Below, one piece after another: positions 26,392-35,850 of a stretch of DNA of 37,524 nucleotides. The stretch is from Candidatus Nitrosopumilus sp. (GTDB lineage Archaea > Thermoproteota > Nitrososphaeria > Nitrososphaerales > Nitrosopumilaceae), in contig JACERO010000033.1 of the NCBI GenBank assembly GCA_013911135.1, forward strand, positions 1 through 37,524. Direction: 5' to 3'. Numbering within the stretch: the first letter of the stretch is position 1; each line of letters begins with the position of its first letter. Both the position numbers and the translations under genes were made by a program. The notes beneath the pieces were generated by a model. That model had not been told where the DNA came from. It saw only the letters and a program-made list of their open reading frames with translations, and did not search any database.

Positions 26392-28032
26392 CTATTTTTT
26401 TAACTTCGTTCTTTTGGCTTCTATTCTCTTCTCTGATTCGAATCGCTCCAAATCATATTCCTTCAAATCCACAAATTTCATAATTTTACTCAAATTAGGA
26501 TGTACTTTGTTTATTTGTTTGAACATTTGTTGTGCAACCTGTCTGTAATCTGTATGTCCTTGTGGAATTGTTCTTAATTCAATTAGATGACAAGCTTCCC
26601 TAAGATTGAATTTCATAAAATATGGATAGTTGTATGCAAAATTTATAACATATTGTCCTTGTTCTGGATATTTTTTTCTAATCTTCTCAAATGTTTCTTT
26701 GGTTTTATTCATGGAATCTTTAAAGTCTTTTTCAATTCCAAGAATCTTGATTTCATTTGGAATATTATATCCATGATCCGTTGTCAAAAGTTGTCTTTCT
26801 AGAGTTAAAGCTCTATGTCTATGAAGGTCTCTGAACATTCCAAAGTTATTACACAAATCAAACGTATAGTAGATATTTTCAAATGCCCTTGATGGTCTAT
26901 GACGTCTGTTTGTTCGAAGTTTTACAAATTCACCGATTATTTTGGTTTTCTTTTCTTTTGAAAATTTTTTTACTTGCTGTAAAATATTTTGATATGATGT
27001 ACTTGGTGACTGTTCATACAATATACTTGTGATAATTTTATCCATTGCAGTTTTTTCTGATTCATAATCAACAAGATTTGTCATTACTCCTGTGCTGGAT
27101 TTTGATTTAATTTCTTTTAGAGTAATTGATTTTGATTTATTTTTAATGTCTTTAAGATACTTTTGAAATGCTTTACCATATTTGTCATCTGCTCGTCTAA
27201 CAAATGATTTGATGGTTGTATCAAGTTCTTTTTTGATTTTTGAGGCTAAATCTTGCTCTTCTCTTAATTCAGATGAGCTTAAAATTGTTAGAAGATATTC
27301 AAATGCACGGCCATTACCTGTAATTCCAACATTTGTCAAAGTTGATGCAGGTAATAATCCTCTAAGAATATCCAGTGCTTTAGCTTTTGTTGAACCTTTG
27401 TAAATCATATTGGCAGATTTTACATCACTTTCATTTTTTAATTTAGAAAATAGTTTTTCTTTTCCGTCTGTTGAATCTTTAAAACTATATTTTTCTATAG
27501 GATATTTTTCTCTGACATAGTTTACCATTGGTTCTATGTTTTTTGAATAAACATCAAATGAAAAATTACAAGTCTCTTCATACATATCTGCAAACCTTGA
27601 TTTTCTAATTTCAGGATCTCTGTAAAATCTATATTTTCCTTTTTCTTTTTTATTCCATACAACATATCTTGAAGATTTTTCTAAATAAGATAAACCAATT
27701 CTTCTATCCTCAATTTTCTTTACCGCAATGTTTGACACACCTTCAATTGCAATTTGTGCTTCACCTAACTCTGCAACTGAATCATCACCGTATTCTAAAA
27801 GAACTCTGTTGTAAAATTCTTCACCTCTGTTTTTATTTTTTAAAAACTCATCAAGAAAAATTCTTCTCATACTTTTATTGGTTCTACTATATCTTGACAT
27901 CAATGCTCCACGATCAACTTGTTTAGGAGTAATTATTGCAAATACGTCATTGTCAGTATTTGAAAAGTGATCTGATAGAATCTTTTTTTCTTTAATTGAA
28001 AACTCTGACAATACCAGTGTGCAGTTTTTCAA
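26392..28032 (-). CDS. thyX: Two-domain ThyX-like (flavin-dependent thymidylate synthase family) protein
   Basis: A 546-residue protein about twice the normal ThyX length. Domain 1 (about 10-240) has [28 protein letters not shown], matching the ThyX core with the RHR-x7-S motif degraded to DRR but Ser kept. Domain 2 (about 290-520) has [16 protein letters not shown], keeping RHR near 402-404 but with Leu at the Ser position, plus [17 protein letters not shown]. The two halves may complement each other. Whether it makes dTMP with FAD and methylene-THF cannot be settled from sequence. It ends in a basic tail ([13 protein letters not shown]). Confidence 0.85.
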   Translation of the reverse strand: MKNCTLVLSEFSIKEKKILSDHFSNTDNDVFAIITPKQVDRGALMSRYSRTNKSMRRIFLDEFLKNKNRGEEFYNRVLLEYGDDSVAELGEAQIAIEGVSNIAVKKIEDRRIGLSYLEKSSRYVVWNKKEKGKYRFYRDPEIRKSRFADMYEETCNFSFDVYSKNIEPMVNYVREKYPIEKYSFKDSTDGKEKLFSKLKNESDVKSANMIYKGSTKAKALDILRGLLPASTLTNVGITGNGRAFEYLLTILSSSELREEQDLASKIKKELDTTIKSFVRRADDKYGKAFQKYLKDIKNKSKSITLKEIKSKSSTGVMTNLVDYESEKTAMDKIITSILYEQSPSTSYQNILQQVKKFSKEKKTKIIGEFVKLRTNRRHRPSRAFENIYYTFDLCNNFGMFRDLHRHRALTLERQLLTTDHGYNIPNEIKILGIEKDFKDSMNKTKETFEKIRKKYPEQGQYVINFAYNYPYFMKFNLREACHLIELRTIPQGHTDYRQVAQQMFKQINKVHPNLSKIMKFVDLKEYDLERFESEKRIEAKRTKLKK

Positions 28033-28043
28033 TTATTAATAGT

Positions 28044-28337
28044 CTATTTCTTTTTTCCAATCTGAATGAGATCGGGACCTTTGTCTCTGTTTTTGTCATT
28101 TCCTTTGGCTTGCCATCTTAACAACACTTCTTTGAAACCTTCTGCATCAGCTTCATTTTCTGTATACATCAATGCTGTAATCCAATATCCCTTTTTTGCA
28201 GTTTTTCCACCAACAGAATTCATCCAAAAGTCATTTGGTAAATTCTCCAAATTTTTACTGTCAGGATCTTTTGTAAGTTCAACCCACCTACTTGCGACAA
28301 AATTCAAAATTTGCTCAAGTTCTTCCCGCTGTATCAT
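28044..28337 (-). CDS. Small hypothetical protein
   Basis: I do not recognise this 97-residue protein. It has an N-terminal helix (EELEQILNFVASRWVEL), a central aromatic stretch (DFWMNSVGGKTAKKGYWI) and a Lys-rich tail. It has no Cys, signal or membrane segment and is probably cytosolic. It lies 11 nt before the ThyX-like gene on the same strand, so the two are likely cotranscribed. Divergent from cdvA. Confidence 0.75.
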   Translation of the reverse strand: MIQREELEQILNFVASRWVELTKDPDSKNLENLPNDFWMNSVGGKTAKKGYWITALMYTENEADAEGFKEVLLRWQAKGNDKNRDKGPDLIQIGKKK

Positions 28338-28444
28338 GAGTATACTATTACGCCTCTAGATTTTAAAATTACTGAAAATCGACTCATTCTGAGTTTGTGA
28401 AAATAATCTTACTAAAACTAATAACATTACTTACTCTTTATCGG

Positions 28445-28453
28445 TTATACAAA
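28445..28453 (+). promoter_or_regulatory. TATA box for cdvA
   Basis: TTATACAAA is centred about 23 nt before the ATG at 28471, consistent with a leaderless transcript. Confidence 0.45.
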
Positions 28454-28470
28454 TCTCATAACTATCTCAC

Positions 28471-29361
28471 ATGACTAACGACGAAATCGATATTATCGGT
28501 AAGAACGTCAAAGACATGTACGGAACATTCATGGGTAAAGTCGTAGGAACAATAACTGACATTGATGGTAGTATCCAATCTATTGGTGTTGACTGCGGTT
28601 CACAAGGATTACAGCAAATCCAATATGAACAATTAGTAGTCCAAAACAATGTTGTTATTTTCATACCAAAATGGAGACTTGACTCTCAAAGACTCATTCG
28701 TGAAAAACAACTAACTCTACGTCGTCTAAAGGCATTGATTGATATTGTTTCTGAAAATGATGACATGAAAGCAGATGCAGAAATCATTCATGAAAAATAC
28801 AAGTCAAAACTTGCAACATTAGATGAAACAGAAAGAGAAATCAAAGCCAAACTTGATGAAAGATTAACTGAGTTAGAAGAACAAACGAAGTCTGCAAAGA
28901 TGTTAATGTTTGATGCAAATGTACAATTCAAGAGCAATGAAATCTCTAATACAACATTTGATACCGTGAAATCATGCACAAATGAGGTAATTGAGCGTGT
29001 TACTCACGAAAAAGCAGAAATTGCAAATGTAAAGAGTAGAATTACAGATCTTGAATTAGAAGTGCAAGAAATATCTGCCCCTCCACAACAAAACATCCAA
29101 GAATCAGCCGTTTCATATCTGGAGACACCTGAATCACAACAAGTAATTCAGTCCATACTTCCAGAAGCACCAACAGAATCAATAGAAGCACCTTCAGAAC
29201 CAATTAAAGTAGAGGTTCTACCAATACTAGAATCTATTCCAAAACCCCCACACGAATCTGAAGTTGCACCAACATTTCCAGAACCACCCAAACAGGTGAC
29301 ACAAGAAACTCCAAAAGAAGATAACGATAATGATTGGCTTGTTAGAATGGAAATACAATAA
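28471..29361 (+). CDS. cdvA: Cell division protein CdvA
   Basis: A 296-residue protein with the CdvA layout. A PRC-barrel-like domain (about 8-75, DMYGTFMGKVVGTITDIDGS) is followed by a long coiled coil (about 75-200) and a Pro/Glu-rich linker. It ends in a short conserved C-terminal peptide, NDWLVRMEIQ. CdvA forms filaments at the division site in archaea that use the ESCRT-like Cdv system, and its C-terminal peptide recruits CdvB. As is usual in thaumarchaea, cdvB and cdvC are not adjacent. Confidence 0.92.
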   Translation: MTNDEIDIIGKNVKDMYGTFMGKVVGTITDIDGSIQSIGVDCGSQGLQQIQYEQLVVQNNVVIFIPKWRLDSQRLIREKQLTLRRLKALIDIVSENDDMKADAEIIHEKYKSKLATLDETEREIKAKLDERLTELEEQTKSAKMLMFDANVQFKSNEISNTTFDTVKSCTNEVIERVTHEKAEIANVKSRITDLELEVQEISAPPQQNIQESAVSYLETPESQQVIQSILPEAPTESIEAPSEPIKVEVLPILESIPKPPHESEVAPTFPEPPKQVTQETPKEDNDNDWLVRMEIQ

Positions 29362-29419
29362 TTTTTTTTAATTTATTTTTCTTTAACATTTAGAAAGATC
29401 CACGTTCATACACTTTTTG

Positions 29420-31339
29420 ATGTCTGAGACCTACAATATCGGCCTTGGAAATAATGACTCTAAAATAAGAAAAAAAGCAAACTCTGATTTTGTATCTTTT
29501 TGGGATGAGCAGGCAAAGAACCTCTTTTGGTTTTCATCTTGGAGAAAGACCTTGGATTGGCAGCCACCATTTGCCAAATGGTTTGCTGGAGGCACAATTA
29601 ACGCCTCATATAATGCCCTTGATGTGCATCAGGATACAAAGGCTAACAAACCTGCTATCTTATGGGAAGGCGAAAATGGTGAATCCAGAACCATAACATA
29701 CGGTGATTTGTTCATTCAAGTCAAAAAATTCTCAAATGTTCTAAAGTCATTGGGCGTCAAAAAAGGAGATAGAGTTACTATCTATCTTCCAATGGTACCT
29801 GAATTACCAATTACCATGTTGGCGTGTGCAAGAATTGGTGCTATACATACAGTAGTATTTTCAGGTTTTAGTGCGGCATCAATTAGAGATCGAATTGATG
29901 ATTCTAAATCCAAAATAATCATTACTGCTGATGGCGGATATAGAAGAGGAAAAATTGTTAAACTCAAAGAAGTAATTGATGAAGCAGTAAAAGACTTTGA
30001 TTTTGTGGAGCATGTTGTAGTTCTTGAGAGAACCAAAAACAAAATTTCAATGACATCCAAAGATGAACTTTGGAATGATCTGATGAAAGATGCATCTGAT
30101 TATTATGACGCAGAAAAATTAGACAGCACTCATCCTCTTTACATATTATACACATCAGGAACTACTGGAAAACCAAAAGGAGTTTTACATGGAACTGGTG
30201 GTTATCTGACACACTTGTATTCTACTTTCAAGTGGGCATTTGACATTAAAGATTCTGATGTATTTTTTTGTACTGCTGATATTGGTTGGGTAACCGGTCA
30301 CAGTTATGTCGTTTATGCTCCATTACTTCATGGTGCAACTGAGATAATGTATGAGGGTGCACCTGACTATCCTGATGTATCAAGAATGTGGGATATTTTA
30401 CAAAAATACAAAGTTACAATTTTCTATACAACACCTACTGCTCTTAGAATGTTTATGAAATTTGGAGATGATATTCCAAACTCCTTTGATCTTTCTTCGC
30501 TTAGATTACTTGGAACAGTGGGTGAACCAATTAATCCCGAAGTTTGGAGATGGTATTTCAAAATCATTGGAAAAGAAAATTGTCCAATTATTGATACTTG
30601 GTGGCAAACTGAAACTGGGGGCATGCTAATTTCTCCATTACCTGGATTAGAGACAATTCCACTAAAGCCTGGTTCAGGAACCCATCCAATTCCAGGCGTA
30701 ACTATCTCTGTGGTTGATGAAAATGGGACTGATGTGTCTCCAAATACCAAGGGATATCTTGTAATCAAGAATCCTTGGCCTGGAATGCTTTTGACATTAT
30801 GGGGTGATGATAAAAAATACAAGGATGTGTACTGGTCAAAATATGAAAACTATTACTATTCAGGTGATTATGCACTAAAAGATGATGATAGATATCTTTG
30901 GTTACTTGGACGTGCAGATGATGTACTAAAAATGGCAGGTCATAGAATTGGAACTGCAGAACTTGAAAGCTGTATTGTATCTCATAATCATGTTGCAGAG
31001 TCTGCAGTATGTGGAATTCCTGATGAGATTAAAGGTGAAGTAATTATTGCATTTGTAGTTCTTAAAGAAGGAGTAATAAAAAATTCTAATGATTTAGAAA
31101 CAGAACTTTCAGAGAAAATACGTAAAGATATTGGTGCAATTGCAACACCTAAACAAATCTATTTTGTTTCAAAACTTCCAAAGACACGTAGTGGAAAAAT
31201 TATGCGAAGATTGCTAAAAGCAATTGCAAATAATGAAAAGATTGGTGATGTCAGTACTTTAGAAGATGGTACAGCCGTAACTGAAGTTCAAAGTGTATTT
31301 GAAGAACTACAAAAATCAATTAAAGAAAAATCAAAATAA
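29420..31339 (+). CDS. acs: Acetyl-CoA synthetase (AMP-forming)
   Basis: A 639-residue acyl-CoA synthetase activating acetate (or propionate) with ATP and CoA. P-loop-like motif is YTSGTTGKPKGV. GWVTGHSYVVYAPL, WWQTETGGM and the C-terminal catalytic Lys in TRSGKIMRRLLKAI are Acs signatures. Length is normal. TTG 29417 directly precedes ATG 29420; the ATG is preferred. It could feed recovered acetate into central carbon metabolism. The PAS pseudogene converges on it with a 1-nt gap. Confidence 0.93.
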   Translation: MSETYNIGLGNNDSKIRKKANSDFVSFWDEQAKNLFWFSSWRKTLDWQPPFAKWFAGGTINASYNALDVHQDTKANKPAILWEGENGESRTITYGDLFIQVKKFSNVLKSLGVKKGDRVTIYLPMVPELPITMLACARIGAIHTVVFSGFSAASIRDRIDDSKSKIIITADGGYRRGKIVKLKEVIDEAVKDFDFVEHVVVLERTKNKISMTSKDELWNDLMKDASDYYDAEKLDSTHPLYILYTSGTTGKPKGVLHGTGGYLTHLYSTFKWAFDIKDSDVFFCTADIGWVTGHSYVVYAPLLHGATEIMYEGAPDYPDVSRMWDILQKYKVTIFYTTPTALRMFMKFGDDIPNSFDLSSLRLLGTVGEPINPEVWRWYFKIIGKENCPIIDTWWQTETGGMLISPLPGLETIPLKPGSGTHPIPGVTISVVDENGTDVSPNTKGYLVIKNPWPGMLLTLWGDDKKYKDVYWSKYENYYYSGDYALKDDDRYLWLLGRADDVLKMAGHRIGTAELESCIVSHNHVAESAVCGIPDEIKGEVIIAFVVLKEGVIKNSNDLETELSEKIRKDIGAIATPKQIYFVSKLPKTRSGKIMRRLLKAIANNEKIGDVSTLEDGTAVTEVQSVFEELQKSIKEKSK

Positions 31340-31340
31340 T

Positions 31341-31875
31341 TTATTGTTTTAATTTTTTTAAATCAACTGTGGAAAGCATTTCAAACATTTTTTAAGTCCA
31401 TCATATTCTGATTTTGAATTTTCATCTAGTTGTTCATAATCTTTTTCTTTGATCTCGTCTAGTTTGTTATTTGCTTTTCTAAAAAATTCTTCATATTCTT
31501 TAATTTTTTCATCAGTCATTTGTGTTAAATCAAAAATCACTGTATTACTTCCAAGCAGATTTTTATTTTCATCATAAAGACTTGTTGCTTGTAATAATCC
31601 TGAAAAGGTAGTTTCATTTAGTCTCTTGAATGTGATCTTTATGTTAGTTACTTTTCCTGTATCAAACCATGTTTTTAGAGAGTCATTCATAGCCTCCCAT
31701 GCTTCTTTAGATACATGCTCAAAGATTGGTCTGTGCCTACAACCTCTGATTTGGCATATCTTAGATTTGCAGCATATGTGGAATTACAGTCAAGAATTAT
31801 TCCAATTGAATTTATTCTTCTCCACATGACTGGCGCATCTTTGAGCGTTTTTCTTGCTTCAGTTTGAGGTATTTT
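31341..31875 (-). pseudogene. PAS-domain sensor protein, frameshifted twice
   Basis: Three frames join into one PAS protein. The first (from 31875) reads MWRRINSIGIILDCNSTYAA, typical of a PAS start. A shift near 31715-31730 leads to IFEHVSKEAWEAMNDSLKTW and the rest of the PAS fold (GLLQATSLYDENKNLLGSNT) plus a helical tail. A second shift at the A6 run (31388-31393) changes the natural end, which in the neighbouring frame continues MFEMLSTVDLKKLKQ to a TAA at 31341. No ATG opens the first frame. No kinase or output domain is present. It was probably a small-molecule or redox sensor. Confidence 0.75.
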
Positions 31876-31913
31876 TTAAAATTAGATTGACTAGTTATTA
31901 AATTGAAATCTTT

Positions 31914-32936
31914 TCAAAACCACTGATCTAGATTTTGACTCTTTTTCTCTAGTGCTTTTTTTAGTCTGTTTAGGGTTGCCTGAATTCTGTCTTCTGAGAA
32001 ACTTCTCTCTTTTACAAGATAGTTTGTTATTGCTTCATAATCTACTTTATCAAAAACAATCTCATCAATATCAGTTACATCTGGCTCCAAAAAGATTTTT
32101 CGTATCTGCTGAAACTCTATCTCTTGTAATTGTTCTTGAATTTGTGGTATGTCTTCTAATCTTGAATACTGCTTTATCATTTTTAGTGCTGTCTTTGGAC
32201 CAATCCTATCAAAACCATTTGGATTAAAGTCTGTTCCAATTAAAATTCCAACATCAACAAGTTGCTCTCTTGTAAATCCTAATGCATCAAGTGTTTTTTG
32301 TGTCTCAATCATCTCTGGAACAATATCGATGTAGGTGTTTCTATTTGGTAACTTTCTTCTTCCACTGTTAGTAAAATTTCTAACTAATCTTTTTGCACCA
32401 CATAAAATAGAATCAAAATCCTGGCTTGCAGAAGCGTATGCTTGTCCTGTATTTGTCAGATGTGCAGCTGTTGCTTCCCCCTCTGATGCTGCTTCTATAA
32501 ATGGAATGCCAAAACATGTTAAAAGTTTTTTTGATTCTTTCACCATCCCATCTTTCATACTGGTTGTTTGTTGTGCATATTTTCGTACATCTTCCATGTT
32601 TCCATCAGCGATTGCTTTTTCATATTTGATAGTTGCATCTTTCTTGATCTGTTTTCTACGTTCAATTTCTGCTGTTTTTAGTGATGGTGGTTTTCCATCA
32701 AAGACATAGACCGGTTTTATTCCTAAAGATAGAAAGTTGACATTTCTGTATAACAGACCGCTTAGATGACTAGTGATTCTTCCTTCAGAATCTGATAACT
32801 GTAATCCGTCTGGACCTCTAATGCTTGCTAAGAATTGATAGATCGCATTGTATGCATCAATTGCAATTATTTTAGTTGAAAATGCTTCTAGACTTATTTT
32901 CTCCCTTACCACCAAGTCCTTTAGATTTAGTCCCAT
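31914..32936 (-). CDS. fen: Flap endonuclease FEN-1
   Basis: A 340-residue XPG/FEN-1 nuclease that removes 5' flaps in Okazaki-fragment maturation and repair. Asp27 (IIAIDAYN), [16 protein letters not shown] and SQDFDSIL supply the two-metal acidic residues. The H3TH region is [20 protein letters not shown]. The C-terminus QNLDQWF is a PCNA-interacting (PIP) motif. All key residues are present and length is normal. Confidence 0.96.
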   Translation of the reverse strand: MGLNLKDLVVREKISLEAFSTKIIAIDAYNAIYQFLASIRGPDGLQLSDSEGRITSHLSGLLYRNVNFLSLGIKPVYVFDGKPPSLKTAEIERRKQIKKDATIKYEKAIADGNMEDVRKYAQQTTSMKDGMVKESKKLLTCFGIPFIEAASEGEATAAHLTNTGQAYASASQDFDSILCGAKRLVRNFTNSGRRKLPNRNTYIDIVPEMIETQKTLDALGFTREQLVDVGILIGTDFNPNGFDRIGPKTALKMIKQYSRLEDIPQIQEQLQEIEFQQIRKIFLEPDVTDIDEIVFDKVDYEAITNYLVKERSFSEDRIQATLNRLKKALEKKSQNLDQWF

Positions 32937-32990
32937 AGGATTCTGTTGTAATTTATGCTATTTTGTGTTTGTCCTTGACATTTGATTTGT

Positions 32991-32998
32991 TTTATTAT
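32991..32998 (+). promoter_or_regulatory. TATA box of the tRNA-Ser gene
   Basis: TTTATTAT is centred about 26 nt before the mature tRNA 5' end at 33020. Confidence 0.5.
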
Positions 32999-33019
32999 GG
33001 AGAAAATCTCAGACTAGAT

Positions 33020-33101
33020 GCCGGGGTAGCCAAGTGGTAAGGCGGCCGTCTCGAAAACGGCTACGCGCAAGCGTGCAGGGGCTCGAATCCCTTTCCCGGC
33101 G
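33020..33101 (+). tRNA. tRNA-Ser (anticodon CGA)
   Basis: Acceptor GCCGGGG pairs with TCCCGGC. The D arm is GCCAAGTGGTAAGGC, the anticodon stem GCCGT/ACGGC with loop CTCGAAA gives anticodon CGA (reads UCG). A long variable arm (ACGCGCAAGCGTGC) marks a class II tRNA, and the T arm is AGGGG-CTCGAAT-CCCTT. No intron. CCA is not encoded. It lies 44 nt upstream of an integrase-like fragment. Confidence 0.96.
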
Positions 33102-33145
33102 TTCAACATTGTGTTCATATACCTTTTTCACCAAGAGTTGATGTT

Positions 33146-33283
33146 ATGCCTATGAAGACTCAACAAAAGAAGAAAGAATGGGATATTCACAATTATGATC
33201 ATAGATTAGAACTAGTCTATAACAAAGCAAAAAAGGAATTATCAAAAAGAAATCTTACATTATTTTCAGATTACGAATCTTAA
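33146..33283 (+). pseudogene. Integrase N-terminal fragment (tyrosine recombinase core-binding start)
   Basis: This 45-residue ORF (ATG 33146, TAA 33281-33283) reads EWDIHNYDHRLELVYNKAKK and KELSKRNLTLFSDYE. The IHNY...RL...A...L-S-x-N pattern resembles the N-terminal SAM-like domain of archaeal tyrosine recombinases. The catalytic domain is absent. Its place just downstream of a tRNA gene is classic for an integrase left by an integrated element. It could also be an intact small protein; similarity is by eye only. Confidence 0.5.
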
Positions 33284-33399
33284 ACTGAATTCTCTATACT
33301 CTTTTGATGAGTAAATTTTCATTCAATAATTAAGCAATTACTGTTTGTTCAAAATGAAATACACCATTTAAAAATTCTATTACTTTCTAAAGAAAAATT

Positions 33400-34236
33400 G
33401 TGGAAACCGTACCAATTGAAGATGAAAAGCCAATTATAGATGTGCCTAAATATGTCAAGGATATCACAAATTTTCCCCTAGTTGTTAGCAAAGATTGCAA
33501 ACTATCTGGCTTTGCAAGTAAACTTTTTTTCCTAAAATTAAGTTGACTGATAGTTAAAGATCAAGGAAAACATATTGGAATTGTCTCAACCAAAGATTGA
33601 GCATTTTATCTTTTCAAAAACAAAAATCAAGAAGGAATTCTTGATATTCCACTTACAAAAATGATGCACGATATAGTATACGTAGATGAGACTAGTTCAA
33701 TACCTAAATGTGCAGAGATAATGTTGGAGAAAAAAGTAAGCTCCTTGGCAGTAGGTTCTGAGAGTCATGTTGATGGAATATTCACAAAGACTGATCTAAT
33801 CAAATATTATGCCACTCATCTTCTTTCAGGACACAGAAGGGTAGATGATTATAAAACTGCAAATTACATTTGAGTAAGTGAAGATGAAAACACGTTCAAT
33901 GTTCTTGAGAAATTAGTTGATAACAATATCTCAAGAATTATAGTTAAAAATTCAGACGGCTCAACAAAGGGAATAGTTACTCTAGGTGATTTCATGAAAC
34001 CATTTAGTGATTTGAAGGATTCAGCATCTGCACTCATTTTTGATAAGACGATAAAGGTGACTCAAATAATGAGCAAGGGACTTATCACAGTACAAAGAAA
34101 CGTTGATCTGAAAATTGCTTGTGAAACTTTTCTAAATAATCATGTTGATGGTGTTGGAGTTGTAGAAAAAGACGGAACTCTTTGTGGAATTCTTAGTAAA
34201 ACTGACATAACTCGTGTAGTATCTTCTATGAATTAA
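33400..34236 (+). pseudogene. Four-CBS-domain protein interrupted by three in-frame TGA codons
   Basis: One continuous frame from GTG 33400 to TAA 34234-34236 (about 278 codons) carries paired CBS domains: GKHIGIVSTKD, VSSLAVGSESHVDGIFTKTD, ISRIIVKNSDGSTKGIVTLG and HVDGVGVVEKDGTLCGILSK. It is broken only by TGA at 33544, 33598 and 33871, with no frameshift. At each site Trp would fit (LS-x-LIVKD, TKD-x-AFYLF, NYI-x-VSED), and no TGG occurs in the ORF. TTTAAAAAT at 33367 is a suitable TATA box. CBS pairs bind adenine nucleotides and act as energy sensors. It is annotated as a pseudogene because TGA is a normal stop elsewhere in the window. Confidence 0.75.
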
Positions 34237-34253
34237 TTAAAGACCATACCATT

Positions 34254-34277
34254 TGCGTCCATTTCTATCCCCAAAAT
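34254..34277. repeat. Dispersed short repeat, copy 1
   Basis: TGCGTC followed after 1 nt by ATTTCTATCCCCAAAAT. The 17-nt part is identical at 36351-36367. The surrounding 34237-34520 gap otherwise holds only short, stop-broken minus-strand frames and no recognisable gene. Confidence 0.6.
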
Positions 34278-34520
34278 TGTAAGGGCCTTGAACTAACTTA
34301 ACAAGTCTCCTAGAGATTCTACAAGAATTACATCAAGTCTATAACAAAAATGAATAATTTTATTCAGCTTTGTTAGATTAGCTTAATTTTAAAATTCTAT
34401 TTTATCGCACTAATTGCATGATTTTGTACCTAAATCAATTCTAATCTTATAGGATTCGTATCTTAATATGACCATTTTAGAGAACAAACTTTTGTATATT
34501 CTAAAAAATAATTCAAAACA

Positions 34521-34826
34521 ATGGAACTTCTAGATGAAAAGATTCATCTGTGGCTTGATAGTGCAAGATTTGTCAAGGCTAAACCTGGCATTTACATTCT
34601 ATATGATAAAAAATTAGATCCAATATGCATCGGTGAAAGCGATAATCTCAAAAACCGATTTTCAACATATTTGGATACAAATTTTGAAGATAATGCATGT
34701 AAACAAAAGACACATACCTATCAAAGAACATTTACCACAGATCAGAAAGAGCGGAAAAAGCATCTCTTAGAAAAATTCAAGACAATACATGGACGATTGC
34801 CTTGTTGTAATTCTGAAACGGATTAG
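34521..34826 (+). CDS. GIY-YIG-like small protein
   Basis: A 101-residue single-domain protein. PGIYILYDKKLDPICIGESD matches the GIY...YIG (here CIG) core, followed by the conserved Arg in NLKNRFSTY. The catalytic Glu of full nucleases would lie near the C-terminus, where LLEKFKTIHGRLPCCN provides a Glu and the terminal Asn. It may be a structure-specific nuclease or an inactive relative. It stands alone between decayed genes but is itself intact. Confidence 0.75.
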   Translation: MELLDEKIHLWLDSARFVKAKPGIYILYDKKLDPICIGESDNLKNRFSTYLDTNFEDNACKQKTHTYQRTFTTDQKERKKHLLEKFKTIHGRLPCCNSETD

Positions 34827-34927
34827 TTTCATTAATTTTCTTTTTTGGAAATAAGTAAATCCGAACTATATTTGGTTTAAATCAGTTATATGAGTTGACC
34901 TTGCATGTTGGGCAATAGAAAAGAAAT

Positions 34928-35845
34928 ATGACTTTTAATCCAAATTCTAACTGTTTGCGTTGTGGGAAAAAATCTCTGTTAACTGATGAAGTTACAGGAG
35001 AACAATTTTGTGGAAAATGTGGTTATGTGATTTCTGAAAAAGTAAATGAATCGGGTCCAGAACGGAGATCATTTTCAACACAAGGTAGCGTAGATACTAC
35101 CAGAACTGGCTCACCAACCTCTCTCTTACAAGACACGACAAAGGACTAGCAACTGTGATCAATCCAGCTAACAGAGATGCAACTGGAAAACCACTATCTT
35201 CTTCAATGAAAAGCACCATTACAAGACTTCAAACTTGGGATAGTAGAAGTCAATCTCAGGCCTCTGTAGATAGAAATCTTAGACAGGCTCTAAATGAGTT
35301 GGATAGACTCAAAGACAAACTTCAATTTCTTCTAATGTCCTTGAAAAAGCAGCATACATTTACAGAAAGGCATTGGATAAAAAACTGGTTCGTGGCAGAT
35401 CCATTTCTGCATTAATTGCAGCGTCACTTTATGCAGCATGTCGAGATACTGAAACACCTAGAACACTAAAAGATGTTGCCGAAGCTGCTAATGTTAATCG
35501 AAAAGATATTTCACGATGTTATCGAATACTACAAAGGAATTAGAGTTAAAGATGCCAGTTGTTGATTCGATTCAATGCATTGCAAGAATTTCAAGCAAAC
35601 TAAAGATAACAGAAAAAACCAAACGATATGCAGCTAAAATACTCAAAGAGACACAAGAACGTAAAGAATCATCTGGAAAGGATCCAATGGGTCTTGCAGC
35701 AGCTGCACTATACTTATCATGTGTCAAAAATGGAGTATCTGTCACTCAACGAGACCTTGCAGAAGCTGCAAATGTTACAGAAGTTACTATAAGAAATCGA
35801 TACAAGGCATTAAGAGAAGCAAAAATATTAGAAATAGATTTTTGA
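34928..35845 (+). pseudogene. tfb: Transcription initiation factor B (TFB) with three frameshifts
   Basis: All parts of a TFB are present but in different frames. The zinc ribbon (CLRCGKKSL...CGKCGYV) and the start of the B-finger (GPERRSFS) occupy the first frame. A shift near 35136 leads to INPANRDATGKPLSSSMK, a shift near 35330 to the first cyclin fold (SLYAACRDTETPRTLKDVAE), and a shift near 35537 to the second (MGLAAAALYLSCVKNG, ending ILEIDF). Each is a single-base indel. Thaumarchaea carry several TFB paralogues that choose promoters, so loss of one is tolerable. The TATA-like TTGGTTTAAAT lies upstream near 34871. Confidence 0.88.
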
Positions 35846-35850
35846 TGTTG

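Noticed and set aside
33400-34236. Genome-wide UGA=Trp code
   Set aside because: TGA terminates intact genes such as the nitrite/sulfite reductase, nnrD, the NERD gene and the 58-aa zinc ribbon, and TGG is the normal Trp codon elsewhere.
33400-34236. Selenocysteine at the three TGA codons
   Set aside because: Flanking residues suggest Trp, and archaeal selenoproteins are limited to a few methanogen and Asgard groups; no SECIS-like element was evident.
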